Source: Narthecium ossifragum | Lineage: Eukaryota; Streptophyta; Magnoliopsida; Dioscoreales; Nartheciaceae | Length of the DNA: 64,000 nucleotides | Assembly (NCBI GenBank): GCA_963920575.1 | Contig: OY986975.1 | Location: forward strand, 17,205,897 to 17,269,896 | Direction: 5' to 3' | Shown: piece after piece, positions 23,063 through 36,858 of the stretch | Layout: the number at the start of each line of letters is the position of its first letter | Position numbering within the stretch: the stretch's first letter is position 1 | Program-made: the position numbers and the translations under genes | Notes under the pieces: generated by a model | Databases searched by the model: none | Told to the model about the DNA's origin: nothing | Seen by the model: the letters and a program-made list of their open reading frames with translations, nothing else

Positions 23063-23188
23063 ATGGAGGCGGGCGCCGCCGTGGCTAGTTGTTTGTCTCT
23101 GAGCATATACGACGGCTCTTCGTATGCAAATAAGATCCGGCTATTTGAGCTCAATGTACCGGCTGCAACGGTCTCACACAACGCCTAG
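23063..23188 (+). CDS. Small ORF, 41 codons, unknown
   Basis: ATG at 23063 to TAG at 23188, encoding MEAGAAVASCLSLSIYDG and then SYANKIRLFELNVP. Base composition is richer in GC than the flanks and ends abruptly at the stop, which suggests a fragment of a real gene. I do not recognise the family. It could be a chance frame. Confidence 0.25.
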   Translation: MEAGAAVASCLSLSIYDGSSYANKIRLFELNVPAATVSHNA

Positions 23189-24327
23189 ATTTTGATGGGT
23201 CAGGAGAAAAAAATCCACATTAAACACATATTAGTTATTTAGTAGTACTATAAATAATATTAATGACTGATAATATTACATTTACTTAAATTAGTCTAGC
23301 CATATAGCCTGTATTGCCCCATCTCTCGCCGGGATTGGGTGGATCGGGGCGATCGGCGACGAGGTCGAGGAGGAGGAGAGACTCGAGACCGGCTAAAAAA
23401 AATGTTGGCATGGGAAGCTTGGCGAGACGGAGGTGTTGCGAGCGTCGTGGACGACGATGAGGTCGATGAAGCTTGGGCGCGGCGTGTCCATCTTCTCTTC
23501 TCTGGTGACCCCGTCGGCAATGAACACTCCACTACCCCTCCACGCTACCCCAACCTCTGCTACCATTTCCTGGCAAGCCACAGACCCACCCACCCCCCCG
23601 ACACCTCCAACGACCTCGTAGCATCCCGTGACCTTCCACTACCCCCTGCGACGCCTCCAAGCTCCATTCCGACGCCGCCCTCCTCTTCGATGGAACCCAA
23701 CCCCCTCGAGCTCGAGCTCGACCTCTCTCTCAATCCGGCGTCGCTATCATCGAGAACCGTTGCCTCCGACCACCCCACTTTAGATTTGGATATCCGCAAG
23801 CCCCCGATCCCTCCTCCATTCCCGGTGAGATCTAGCCCGATCTAGCGATCACTCACCCTCCTCCTAAACCCTAGATCCGACAACATCTTCCCCTCTCGAC
23901 CTCTTCTTCATTTTCAGCTCAAATCCGCCGTCGCGGTAGCTGCGGAGTGGTAGACAGATAGATGGGGGCAGGGGGAGGCGAAAGCGTCCGCGAGGCGTGG
24001 CAGCAGGGGAGGTGGCTAGAGGAGGATGACATCGACGATAGTGGGGAACAGCTCCGATGACGGTGGAGAACCCGTCCCGCCTCCGGATCAGCGATGGCGC
24101 CGTAGAGTAGGACAATAGGTGAATGGGGTATTAATTTTTTGTTTGTTTTTTTAATTCCATAGGTGACCGGGCCGGACCGGGTTTTTGACCAAGGGGCCTT
24201 GATCCGGTCCTGAACCCGAATCAACCCCGTCTAACACGGCCAACACCCGGACCATGCTACGACCCTGACGGGCCTGGGCCAGACCCATATCGAGCCGAAC
24301 CATTTGGGCTTTTTGGACACCCCTAGA
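23189..24327. other. GC-rich repeat block ending in a hAT-like terminus
   Basis: Positions 23290-24115 are GC-rich with overlapping long frames on both strands (up to 168 codons), mostly Pro/Ser/Arg low complexity and no recognised domain. The right end, read on the minus strand from 24327, is TAGGGGTGTCCAAAAAGCCC followed by CGG/GGCC-rich sequence, a common hAT terminus. The partner end was not found. Confidence 0.4.
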
Positions 24328-24572
24328 TTTGAATGTGTGGTTCACCCAACGGTGATGCCGAACAGTTCATGTGACATATAACTAACTTTTCAGAATTTTG
24401 ATATCACACAATCATCTATATGAAGTTCCCAAATTCCCTGTTTAAATTAAGGATTATTATACATCATTAATATCTATAAGAGAAAACAATCATCGATACC
24501 TGTAGTTTCTCAAACATGACCAATAAAGCCTGATGTGCAAGATATGCATCCACACACGAGAGGCCAAACAGG
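24328..24572. other. Second copy of the 22160 repeat, then unique DNA
   Basis: 24328-24475 parallels 22160-22315. The GC-rich block and TE termini lie between the two copies. Confidence 0.45.
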
Positions 24573-25545
24573 AGGTGCCACATCAGCCAAATCACTAGCA
24601 AAACACTTGTGCTCCATAGTAACAAAAGTTGATGAAATAAATAACAAGGATAAAAGCCTCTCTTGTGTGAGAATAGGCCATGGATCAAAGCCCCGCTAGA
24701 AGGAACTATAAAAGGCCACGTCCATAACATATATTGTCACTTGCTCATCCTCTCACCATCAGCTGCTTGATATTCATTAAGATCGTCTCAAATCAACTTA
24801 AACTCATCAACCACCTTGACGGATGCCAAACAACTGGCAATGGAAGGATAGGCATATGCCTTTATATGCTAAGCACATGTTTATCATAGTCCTCCCTGCC
24901 GGAGGTGCCACATCAACCAAATCACCAGCAAAACAAAAGTTGATGAAATAAATAACAAGGATAAAAGCCTCTCTTATGTGATATTAGGCCATGGATCGAA
25001 GCCCCGCTAGAGAGAACTATAATAGACCATGTCCATAGCATATATTATCACTTGCTCATCCTCCCACCACCAACTACTTAACATTCATTAAGATCATCTC
25101 GAATCAGCTTAAACTCATCAACCATCTTGACGGATGCCAAACAACTGATGGTGGAAGGATGGATATATACCTTTACATGCTAAGCACATGTTTATCATAG
25201 TCCTCCCTGGTGAAGGTGCCACATCAGCCAAATCACCAGCAAAACACTTGTGCTCCAAAACACTAACAAAAGTTGATGAAATAAATAACAATGATAGAAG
25301 CCTCTCTTGTGTGATAATAGGCCATGGATCGAAGCCGAGCTAAAGGGAACTATAATAGACCATGTCCATAGCATATATTGTCACATGCTCATCCTCTCAC
25401 CACCAGCTGTTTGACATTCATTGAAATCGTCTTGAATCAGCTTAAACTCATCAACCACCTCGACGGATGCCAAACAACTGGTGATGGAAGGATGGACATA
25501 TGCCTCTACATGCTAAGCACATATTTATCATAGTGCTCCCTTGTG
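24573..25545. repeat. Three tandem copies of a 310-330-bp unit
   Basis: Units start at 24573, 24903 and 25214 with AGGTGCCACATCA and run through ...GCCATGGATC, CTTAAACTCATCAACCA and CTAAGCACATG. Copy 2 is shorter because it lacks the segment after AGCAAAACA. A diverged fourth copy of the 3' part lies at 27130-27385. Units have no coding potential. The edges carry ATTCAAACCCATGACCTC, a phrase common in dispersed plant repeats. Confidence 0.8.
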
Positions 25546-27537
25546 GAGATTCAAACCCATGACCTCTTCTCACACAAGAGGCTTCCATTATTGTTTGTGC
25601 TCACCACCACCTTCCACATGCCTCCATGTGATTACCACAACTTGTGAAGTAAATACAGGTGACGTAAATACCAAGAGCATGTCTCGGTCCATGCATATAA
25701 CACACATAAGGGACTCAGAAAACTCAGAAGACCAAAAAAAATGGAAGACAAGGAATTGGACGAGACTCGGAAGATAAAAATATCACCTTTCATCGCACCA
25801 GCTTCGTTACCGGGATGCCTTGGCTTAGTTATAGGGTTCAAGCAGTCTTGTTTCCACACCAACAAAACCATACTTGTGACTTGGCATCGTAGCTGTCCAC
25901 AGCCTTCAGGTATAGATCAGTATCCTTGACCTACATCAGCAAGTTTTAAGGAAACTGACACCAAAAATATAGACATTTTTTGTTGCCAGAAATCAGGTTC
26001 TTTCTTGGGTAGAAATCAGGGAACCGGACAACTACTGAATGTTCAAAGAACAATTCCATGTATTCAGGCAATCTGGTTGATGAGTGGAATGCCATGGCAT
26101 TCATGGTTCGGCCAAAACAAAAATTGACAAATAAATAACATCGCAACTAGCTCCAGTATCACAATCCATATACCGTCAATATATGTAATAAATTGGGCAT
26201 TGATAACATAAAACAAAATATTTAGTATCACAGTATCATAACTCACGAGTCTAAATTATCCTCGACATACTAAAGAAGGCTATAGTAGCGTCGGTCAGGC
26301 ATGGTTCCTAAACTCTCAGTATTTTGCAATGAAAAACTTGCATTACAAAGTTGACCATGTGATCTCAATCTTCTAGCACAAACAGACCTGCAATAAAATG
26401 CACATCTCCACGGGTGCAGACAGATCATCAATACCTTCGACCTCTAGTAAGAACTTCAGTGGTGATCATACCTCTCATGGCGTCTGCTGTAAGAGAAAAA
26501 AAGGTTTAGGGTCACAAAAGTTCAACAAGCTACTTTAGAAATTAGATGACAGAATGAAAACCAACACCTATTGTGGTCCAAAAATATCTACAGACTATTT
26601 GTCAATAACCAAGGTTTCTCTGCTTAACATATGAAAGACAGAAGGAACCCTGGAAGAAACCCCTATGAGTGAACGTCTCTTTCCTCCTTGATGGGCTAAT
26701 TCCTTTGCCTTTCTTTATCAGGATGAGGTCCACCATTCATATTCTATTGCGAGTAGCCAAAAATTTAGAAAGGTTGTTAGCAGCAAGAGGACAACGTCTG
26801 CTATAACATTCCAGTTAAAAAGTGGGAAGATGCGTAGCACAAGACATGACAGGCACTGAACTCAACAATATATTCAGTCAACAGAGATCAATTTAAGGAT
26901 AAAACTTACATGTTCCACCAAAGATATCTCTACCCTATTTTATTCAACAAAAAAAAAGTTTGGTTTTTGATAACAACGGTGACAATAAGCAATGAACAAT
27001 CAAGTCCATTCTTTACAATACCCTTACACAAGGTGAGCTATAGAAGGAATTAGCAAAGTTCAGCCTCAAGCTGTCTATGGTTCCTAGTTTTTCTGAATCT
27101 AAAAATTTCGAATAATTCGCCCACTAGGCAGAACTATGATACGCTTGTCCCTAAATATGTTGCCACTTGCTCACCCTACCATTACCAGTTGCTGGACATC
27201 CGTCAAGATGATCTTGAATCAGCTCAAACTCATCCAATGCCTTTGACAGAGGCCAAACAACTAGTGGTGGAAGGATGGACAAGCCTCCCATGTGCTAAGC
27301 GCATGTTTCTTATAGTCCACCCTAGCGAAGATTCAAACCCATGAACTCTTCTCGCACAAGAGAGGCTTCCGTTGTTTATGTGCTGAATACCTTCTTTCAC
27401 ATTCTTCTCTGTGATGAGACAACTTGTAATTGTTATATGCAACCGAAGTGAATATAATTGAAAAACACTTCAACAATTACGATATGCATTTTCTTGCAAT
27501 TTGTAGCCATGACTAATCATATTTCAGACGACCATTG
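25546..27537 (-). other. Region downstream of the LUC7 gene
   Basis: No complete gene. On the minus strand two short open segments are bounded by splice-like AG/GT signals: about 25866-25933 (VKDTDLYLKAVDSYDAKSQ) and about 26396-26460 (FLLEVEGIDDLSAPVEMC). They may be remnants of a gene or chance. 27130-27385 is the diverged tandem-repeat copy. The LUC7 3'UTR should occupy the top of this region. Confidence 0.4.
27130..27385. repeat. Diverged copy of the 24573 tandem unit
   Basis: Shares CACTTGCTCA, TCAAACTCATCCA, ACTAGTGGTGGAAGGATGGA-like and GATTCAAACCCATGA tracts, in the same order and strand, with the unit repeated at 24573-25610. Confidence 0.65.
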
Positions 27538-30500
27538 CTAGCGCAGTTCTTTGTACCTGTGCCGATCATAATCTCTAGTATGATCCCTGGATCTTGAACG
27601 CGACCTTCTCCGGCTCTTTGAGTCATAAGTGCGAGATCTATCTGAGTCCCTCTCGCGTTCTCTTTCATATCCACGATCTCTGTCTTTATGCCGATCATGG
27701 TCTCTACTTCGCCGATCAGAATCCCTTTCCCTTTCACGATTATCACCTCGGCTCTCTCTGTCTCGATCGCGGTCCCTGCTTGGTGCCCTGTCATGTTCCC
27801 GACTTTGTTCTTTTGACCTAAAGCACATGATGGGAGATATGCTATTATCAAATCCGCCATTCAACTTTAGTACTTTAAAAGGTATCTCATAAAGAAGAAT
27901 ACCTCCTATCATCTTCAGATCGATCTTTCTTGCGGCCTTTATTCCTCTCTTCCTGAGAAAGTCAAAGCAAGAAGATACTTTTCATAGCTATAAAAAAGAT
28001 ACTAGAATGTCGAAAGGATAGAAGTACTTTGGTTCTCAAATCTCGACACAAATGCATACCATTAGATGCTCGCAAATGAATTTAAGACAATACCAACACC
28101 AAGTTACTAGCACCAACCACGCCCTCACTCCTCCAAAAAACAAAACATTTAAGAAAGAACCTCACTACCACCACCAACTATTGCGTGAAACCATAAAACA
28201 TAATAAAAAGAAAAACAACTTGTATACATGTCAACAGATGCTCACAAACATTCTCAATCTGTGGCAACTTACAAAGGAGCGGAAGCATTGATAGGCGAAA
28301 CATGTACAATCACAAAAGAGAAAATTGCCATTATCGAGGTGATATATCAGAATATTGTACCTGAAGTTCTGCTAACTTCTCACGGATTTGCATGTAGCCT
28401 AAGTGAAGTTTCCCTCCAAAATGATCCGCCAAACGACGATCACTGAATAAAACAAAAAGAAAAGGCTGATTAACAAGATAAGGCATATCATTTGGTGAGT
28501 AGTTCCTACATGTTTAGCAATAAACATTGAGACCATAAGTTCTCAATTAATCTACTGACATAAAATTAAAAACACGCACATTCTTTAGCTGCAAAAGTTT
28601 TCCTCGTAAAACCGGGCCCAAAAGCCTGCTGGTGACAAGGAGGTATAATCCGCAGGTCAAAAGCTGAAGTACTTGAAGCCCCAAATACTACTCTTTCATT
28701 GCCCACAAAATCTTAGGAACAAGACAAATATGACTTCCCATATGGATAGTAGAATTTACCTATCATAGACACTCAAGAATGCCCCACAAATGTCACATAC
28801 ACGCAATTTCTGATCTGTCTGCAAAATAAATTGCAAACGTGTAAGTCATAAACTTAAACATTCTGAAGCTAATTAATCATAACCTGAACATAACCACGGG
28901 AACTATTCATAGGCTTAAATATTATCAATCAAACTATGACTATCCTACATTTTTTTGCCAAATCCTTCTGTTGGACACAGAAAAAATGGGCAGAGTTATA
29001 TTTGGCAAATAGGAAAGACAATTCTGATTATCTTCCTCCAAATTAGCTTTCCAGGAAATTTCCATTGAACAGTCAAAAGCACATCACCATCAATCAGATG
29101 AATACAAGCCACATGTACATACATGCCAAGAAATGATCAGCCACTTTTGCTATACTGACAATATTGACCTTTACATTATGTCTCGATCAAATCTCAATTA
29201 GACGGATGCATATCTTACTCCAGTCTCATTTCCATATAGATCCCTAGATTCAAAATCTACATCTTCTGATGGAAAACCAGAATCTCTAAGATACAATCCA
29301 AGTAATGACCAAACAATGCACCATGTTCAAAATATCTATCATACTTATATAAGAAGTTTAACACGAGTGTATCATCTATGCTGTTTAACTCACAAAATTA
29401 TCTTAGAGAAAAGAGCTAAATGGATTGAATGTAAAGAGCTAAGTTGTTTAAAACAGTGCACTTTTGGGCTTCAAAGTTTAGAAGACATGACATTAACCAT
29501 GTCAATTGAGCCACTCAGTGGCCAATGGTCGATGCAGATGATGGCTTTAGTTTTTTGAAGACAAACAGTGGTCAGCAAATGCAAGTAAATTCAAGTATCT
29601 TGTGATTAAATATTGTTCTTTAAGATAGACCCAAGTATAGCAACTAAAAGGTATAATCCAACAGACAGCATTTCTAGCCATGTCTATTCTACATATGTAT
29701 TTCAGATTGTCACATCAAATACGGTTTTACACTTGGAGACTTGACACAATCATTACATGCGTAAGGCAGATATTAATTGTACCAGCAGTCTTAAAGTAGA
29801 GCAGAATCTGTTAAAGCAAGCTGTTGCTATGGAGCAGCTAGTTGAATATTAAATGAAGTGGAATGACTTCATGTCTCCTTACAACAAGAAGGAAGTCATG
29901 CAGGACCAGTTGATGTTGTGGGGAAATTTACAGCTTAAATACTTCCTGATTTCAGACACAGGACTCCAATATGTTACTAAGTCTTAAAAATCGAACTCAT
30001 ATAGGTCAGAAAAGAAAAGATAAGACAAAGTTCATAACATATCTTGCTGCACAGATGATATTCACTATTAACAAGTCATAATTATACAAAATACAACATA
30101 AGCTCTTAGTGTCTCAATTATAGAATACTCACTAGACAAATGATACTCAGGGACTAATAGGCATGTATGTAACAATAGTGAAAGAAGAAAACCAATGCAA
30201 TTTGTTTAAGTATTAATTCTCAAATTAAACGAAATCACATACATAAACCCAAACCTATCATAAACAGGGTTAACTGAAAAATAGTACTTGGAGATACAAA
30301 AAATGAATGAACTTACAATTCTAACATCAGCAGCAGTATACTTGGCCGACTCCGAAACTGGCTCCTGTCTTGCACCCAACTAGAGGCAGCCAAAAAAAAA
30401 CAATAAAATCAATGAGAAACATATAATTCGCTAATGTTTCAACTAGGAATGGGCACATATGCATATGCATAAAAGCATATAGACACATATAAACATGTAC

Positions 30501-33500
30501 GAATGATTATACACGATCACGCACATATGCATGTATACATATACGTATGACTTCAGTGTCCGTCATCATGGACAGCGCTGCAAACATGTATGAATAAATA
30601 ATCACAAGCATGAAGATATGCATCTGAAGCTATATGTACCCCTTGGCAATCGGCAAACTCACACAATACCAATATAAATAACTACTAGAACTGGTAATAT
30701 AAAAGACACCAGAGATTTAACATGGAAAACCCCAATCGGGTAACAACCGTGGCCCATATCGTGGACCAGACCAGCTATGCACTAGAACACTCAATGTCTT
30801 CTTCACATCTCATCGCCATCAACCAGTGAACCTATCTTCTTGCCTCAGTGAATTCCAAGGCTAGTGAAGGAGGAGTGCTTCATAGACCTCAATCAGGAGT
30901 GGTGGAGGTGTTGGACTGTGCACGGCAAGAGTCTTGAGGATTCGAGAGCACAAAGAAACAACTTGAATGAGGAGTCATTAATCTATCATTGTAATGTGTG
31001 TATAACTGTCCGAACAAGTGTTCTAGTGTATAGTTGGTCTGTTCCACGGTATGGACACATGGTTTTTACATGATAGGGGTTTTCCACAATAAAGCTCTGG
31101 TGTCTTCTTTCTTACCAATTCTAGTGGTTGTTTATATTGGTATTGTGTGAGTCTACCGATTGCTAAAGATTACATATAGCTTCAACATATACAGGAATGC
31201 ATGCTTTTATGCGTCGGTCATCACACACCGTGCCAACTACATCTACATCTGGCACTGACCGTGCTGACCAGCACAGCACATGCTGCCAATGGAAATATCA
31301 TGCCATTACAATGTGTGACGACAGAGCTTAAAACCATGTTTTTTGTGTGTGGGCTTACGCATGTAACATTCAGAAATAAATGCTTAAACAAATCCTCACG
31401 AATGCATAAATGAAGTGCAAGCATCAACTCTTAATGAAAGAAGAGTATAATAGACCTTTTTCAAAGCATCGGCCTCCTCTAAAGCTTTTTGGGCTTCATC
31501 CACCATCCCTTTTTCACCTGAACATCACCAAGAGAATAAGGATAAGAGAGAACCATTCCAAAGTGCCAATAGATATGACGAAAGGGATGGAAGATTGCTC
31601 TAGGAAACTTTATTTGCTGTAAAAAGTTACAAGCTACTTAACCTAACTCATCACTTCTGAACATGAAAAGATAGTTATTCCAAGGCAAAAATAAAAGGCA
31701 AATAAATTTAAAATAGCCAGTTTTCAGTCCATGGCAGACCAAGTTGAGTACATTGAACATCTAGTTGGTTTTATTGAGCAACCTTTCTAGGTCCTGCAGC
31801 AGTTAAGAAGGGCAAAAGCAGGCATGAAACGAATAAAAAGCGAATTTCAGCCTAACCTAATTCCAATTGTGTCACAAATAATTTGAGAATAACACTTAAC
31901 GAATGACAGGAAAAGAAAAATGAATGAAACTGACCTGTTGAAAGCAAATCTCTTCCATTTACACCAAAAGTGAGGAAAAGCAAAGAGAGGCAACTACGAA
32001 AACAAGTAATCATCCATAATCAATGTCAATCAGAACATCAAACCCAGGCATCTCAACAATCATACATGTAAATGGTAGATGAAATTCTAAAACATTATTT
32101 CCTGTAGAGTCCAAATCTAAATGATAAAAGTACAAAGATGTTAATGGGTTCAATTAACCTTAAGTGGAATGCCATATGTTTCTAAAACAGTGCAACATAC
32201 TGCACAAAAAATATGAAAACCAGGAAAGAGAGATCAATAACTGAAACCCAACTTCTGAAAGAAAATCCCTTTAAATACAAGAGAAGCCAAAAAATGCAAT
32301 GAGAGACATACTAAAAAAATCATCCCTAATCCCTCTGAAAATGCAAAACCACATGAAAGAGTTTCAATGACATAAAATTGAAGAAAAATTCAAAACCCAT
32401 AATGACAGAAAATGGGCATACCAAGATCTTCTGCCTTTCTCAGCTTCTCGTTAATCATTTCCTGGGTGCGAGCATCTGGAGGAGGAAGGACTGGCAATGG
32501 CGCCAACTGAGGAGGATTTTGAAGGGGTTGCGGTAAAGAAGCCCGATCTTTGTTGAAAGCATCAAGAAGAAGCATTGCCTGCAGTAAAATAGTGAGGAGT
32601 TACTTCACAAGGTCCAAGTAGAGCCACCTGATGAAAGAAAGACCTGCTAAAAGGGCAAAATCGAATGAATAGAAAAGTTTCTCCACCTTATGGAAAATGG
32701 AATTTCAAACTACGGCATGAATTTTGTTATTGCATTAGAAATACCACCTGCTTGTCAGCTCTCTTGGTTCTGAGCTCTTCCAACAATTCTATAGCTCGAA
32801 TCTTCATGTCTGTTTTCCCTTCCAAATCTGAAAACTAATATTGTTAAGAAGTATACCTAATACGACAATGCACATGTACCAAATATTCACAATACAAAGA
32901 TCACTGACAGCAAGAACAGAGTATAATCTCATTTCAGAAAGCAAAAAAGAGAATTGACATGAAGAAGCAACCATGAAGTGCAGGGTCATAGTTGCATAAA
33001 TATTTAAAGACAGATAACCTAGAATAGAAATCCTTCAGACTACTAGGATTATTCAATTCTTAGATTCCCATTCACACTTGTATGCATCAACCATCTCTTC
33101 TTCACTCGGCGATTAAAACTAGCATATGAACTCTTCCCTTCGTAAAAATCCTAAGATGTGTAACTTATTCATAAACATTATTCGCCTAGAAAATATGAGG
33201 AAACAATATACCAAATTACCAATACAGAATGCCATTTGAGGTGCACTTGTTGGCCACTACTTATTTATTTCTCTTGAAAATACTTATTTATGAAAAGTGC
33301 TATCATCACAATCGTCATATGACTCATCTAACACTAAGAAATCAGTTCTTAACCAAAATTCCAAGGGAAAAGGACTCCATAAAACAAATAACCGATACTG
33401 CACCGGCATGTCAGCATGACATAGACACTTTATGAAAAGTGCTGACAAAAAAAACGTTGAAGAGGATGGCCTGCCAAAAATCCACAAGAATACTTACTGA

Positions 33501-36500
33501 CACGCACCACACCTCACTGGTTCCACAATTGAACCATGTAAATAAGGACAATGTTTTAAAATTCATCAACAAGGAAGAGAGTGAAATTTGACCAAGGAAG
33601 AGAGTGAAATTTGATGTAGTGATCTGCCAATGAGCTATAAAGTAAAAACAAAACAATGATACAAACATGCCCACGACCACATAAGAGAAAAACAAACTAC
33701 CAAAAGCATCAGCTTCTTGCAACTTCTCCTTGATTTGTTTTGACAAGTCCAAGAGCTCGGGTGTCTGCAATTCAAAAACATTTTAAGGCCCTGTTAACTA
33801 ATTACAAAGAGACTTGCTTTACACCTTCATGACTATTCCATTGTATAATGCTACCAGAATGTTTATATAATTGTTATTCATCTACAAAAGCTGAAGCATT
33901 TTATACCTGGGTAACCTCTGTTACTGATATTGCAATGGCAGCTTTAGCATCTTCATCTTCCAAGCGCTTTAAAGCTCTTTGGATTTTTCTTTCACACTCA
34001 ACAATAAGTCTTTCAATCATATCCTCCAGTTCTCTATCAAAATTATGAACACTTTTTCCTTTTGCCTCTTCATATCTATAGGTAGTTCAGGAAGAACAAT
34101 AAATTTGCAAAGCAACAGCCCTATAACCTGATTGTCTGCGAAAACTGTTAAAAAATGTTAAAAGTAAGTTCTGCAGACCTTCTCCTCTAGACAACAGTAA
34201 ATTTAATTCAGAGTTACAGATATGGCGACTCCATGTCGGATTAATAGGTTGAACAAATTAAAACACACAATAAACATTGTCGTCAGCCGGAAAAAACTTA
34301 AATAGATACAACGTTCCAGATATTCAACAACATAACCAAGTGTTATCCAATTATATGCATATGATTTCACAAATTATCTTCTTAAACTAATTGCTATCAA
34401 ACAGAAGCTTAGGCTCCTTATTTTCACAGCTCTAAAGCAAACATGATTCCGGTCCTATCCAACAAATTTAAAAATTAATACTGAACTCGATCCACATGCA
34501 CTCAATTCTGCATGATCTCATAAAAACCTGTAATCATGAATCAGCTAAATCAGAACCTTTGTTACAATATGACATTAGGACATTTATGCACAAACATTCA
34601 TGGCAGATTTGTCTATATTTGTTTCCAAATACTTTTATTTTAAAGTAGGGCCTTTCCCCTGGCTTATGGTGAGCAAATGCCCTTACATCTACAATGTCCT
34701 CTACAGGACAAGAAGCCATGACCTACCTCTCTTGTGAGAGGTACTTAACCAAACTGTGCTAGCCACCCAATACTTGACATAGGAGTTATATTTGTTTTCA
34801 CATATAATCAATGCTTATGTTCCAGTTCCATATCAATTAGTCATCTGATTACATCTCCAATATCTAAGTGGTCATACTTGCCGAGCCTAACAACTAAATT
34901 AATTTAGCTTTACCTGCAGACTCTAATGTTGGACTCCAAATAGAGAGCAACAGATGACATATTGTACACCTGAAACATTCAATTGAATTCGAGATAGGTT
35001 CCATGTCTCCATTGCAACTATTCTTCGTGTCTCCTGAATGCCATCACATGTGAAACAGATCATCAATGCCCCAAGAATGGTCAAACCGTCAGGAAGAAAT
35101 ATCTCAAAGAAGCTTTTAAGTTTCTGCAGGCCATTTAGATTCATTATCAGACCAAGATCATGCCTACCTTCAACAAAATCTTTGTCATTTGTAGCCCTCT
35201 AAGGATTCCAACAAATTTATGCAAAATTGTCCTTGCATATAATTCAAAACTGTGATGAAAAAGAACATAATCGGATCTACAATGAAGCAGTTCTAGAATG
35301 CTTATACAAGCATCTAACATCTTTGCAAATACTCAGGATATGATTGAAGGTGCTTAAAGGTGCATTAAATTTGTTTGTTTATGTGTGCATGTATGCAGCC
35401 AAGTACAGAATCGTATGTGCAGACGGAAAAAACAGAAACACCAAATTTATTATGGAGATCCTTCATATATGTGCAGAAGAAGCAAAACAAACAGTCAGAC
35501 ATAAAAGATGTCATATCAGCAAGATGTATATGTTGTTTTGTGCAGCAGTAACTTTTAAATCAAGACACAATATCTTCGGATACCTAATTTTAAGAACCAT
35601 GTGAATGTAAAGGCCATATGATTTCACCCCATGAAGAAAATTACGAATAGCCAGTGCCAATATGCCAGCATGAAACAGGTTCCTTGAGCTTTTCAATACA
35701 TTTCTACAAACACCGATCAAATATGTAAAGGCCATTTGATGAACAAATATACCCTAATAACAGAGATCTAGCAAGGCTAAATTCAGACAGGTCCAAAAAT
35801 ACCATCAAATAGATATACCAAGAAACATGCGTATCTTATCCCACAGATACCCATACCTGATACCTCCAACAACATTCAGGTGAAAGAAGGAGGTTATCCA
35901 TGGATTTCATCAAGCTAAAGTAACAAAAAAGAGAAAGCTGCGACTTTTAGTAATCTGTGATTAGCAGTGATAGCATGTATGCACTCTACCGATCTTACTC
36001 TTTCCAACTCCATTAATCTATGACTTATAGATTTCTAAAACAGGTCTAAAAACCACTTGTTAAGACAGAATTGAATCGTTTTAAACTTAACAGATCATGA
36101 AATCAAAGTAAATTCAACCATTCTTCCAATAATTCGAAAATTTCAAGGTCAATGCTACCTGAATCCACGTAAACACAATCAACTAAAAGGAGGAAAAAAG
36201 ACAATCATGGGCACAAAGGATACTCTTTTCTCAGCTGCAATGAGTGCAACTTCGGACATGGGCCGAGATCCATTTTCTGACAGAAAGGAAAAGACAAGCA
36301 ATAATTTCAGCAGCAGCATCAATGGTAAGAAATGAATAAATTTCTAAAATATGTCCAAAACAAGACAAGATTCAAAAGAGCCAGCGAACAAACAAACATA
36401 ATCAATTTCAGTACAGCCCCAAATTGAGCCGACAAACAACCACTCCTCTTCAACAAGAACTCAAGACTAAGGACAAAACCAATATGTTGCAAAGAACCCA

Positions 36501-36858
36501 AATAAAACATGGTGTAAATAAGAGGATTGAACTCCATAAGGTTCTAATTTTGCACTTTAAATTACACAAAAAAAACACAAAAACTCAAAACACGTCAATC
36601 CCTATTATAGAAAAAAGCTAAAGCCAGCAATCGCCGGGTTTCACAACAAAGCCATCAGAGCGATGAAACACGTAAGTGGATCTCAGGGATAGGGTTTCCG
36701 GGATGGCTCACGGTGAGCTGGAAGAGGTCATGGGGGCAGAGCCCAGCCAGGTAGTAGCGGCACACGTCGCGGTCGTAGTACTTGCGGTTCACCACCTCCA
36801 CGTCGCCGTTGCGATTCGCCCCCATCAGCACGTCCAGCTGCTTCCGGATCGCATCCAT
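27538..36858 (-). CDS. LUC7L: LUC7-like U1 snRNP splicing factor
   Basis: Twelve coding exons on the minus strand: 36858-36712, 36276-36224, 34075-33907, 33764-33701, 32827-32748, 32578-32422, 31517-31456, 30379-30317, 28818-28760, 28442-28361, 27952-27903, 27817-27538. All have GT-AG borders; they join in phase to 421 residues. LUC7 proteins stabilise U1 snRNP at 5' splice sites in the nucleus. N-terminus: MDAIRKQLDVLMGANRNGDV, with a first zinc finger from CRYYLAGLCPHDL to CPKLH. A central helical part has RELEDMIERLIVEC. The second finger is VCDICGAFL...DHFGGKLHLGY (Cys273, Cys276, His292, His298). Residues about 329-421 are a charged Arg/Asp/Glu/Ser tail encoded mostly by the last exon. 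A hAT element sits 186 bp upstream, and an intron carries a 167-bp inverted repeat. Confidence 0.95.
30625..31185. repeat. Inverted repeat (two 167-bp arms) in a LUC7 intron
   Basis: Left arm 30625-30791 (AAGCTATATGTA ... GCAATCGGCAAACTCACACA ... ACTAGAACACT) pairs with the inverse at 31017-31185, at roughly 80% by eye, around about 225 bases. The sequence has the look of an LTR fragment present in both orientations, or a foldback element. It lies between exons 7 and 8 of the gene. Confidence 0.75.

Noticed and set aside
23339..23845. 168-codon plus-strand frame
   Set aside because: Pro/Ser-rich and mirrored by open minus-strand frames; no domain recognised.
27903..27952. AGATCGATCT inside LUC7 coding exon 11
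   Set aside because: It encodes the conserved KDRSED part of the protein and has no 22-bp partner; chance match to the LTR motif.
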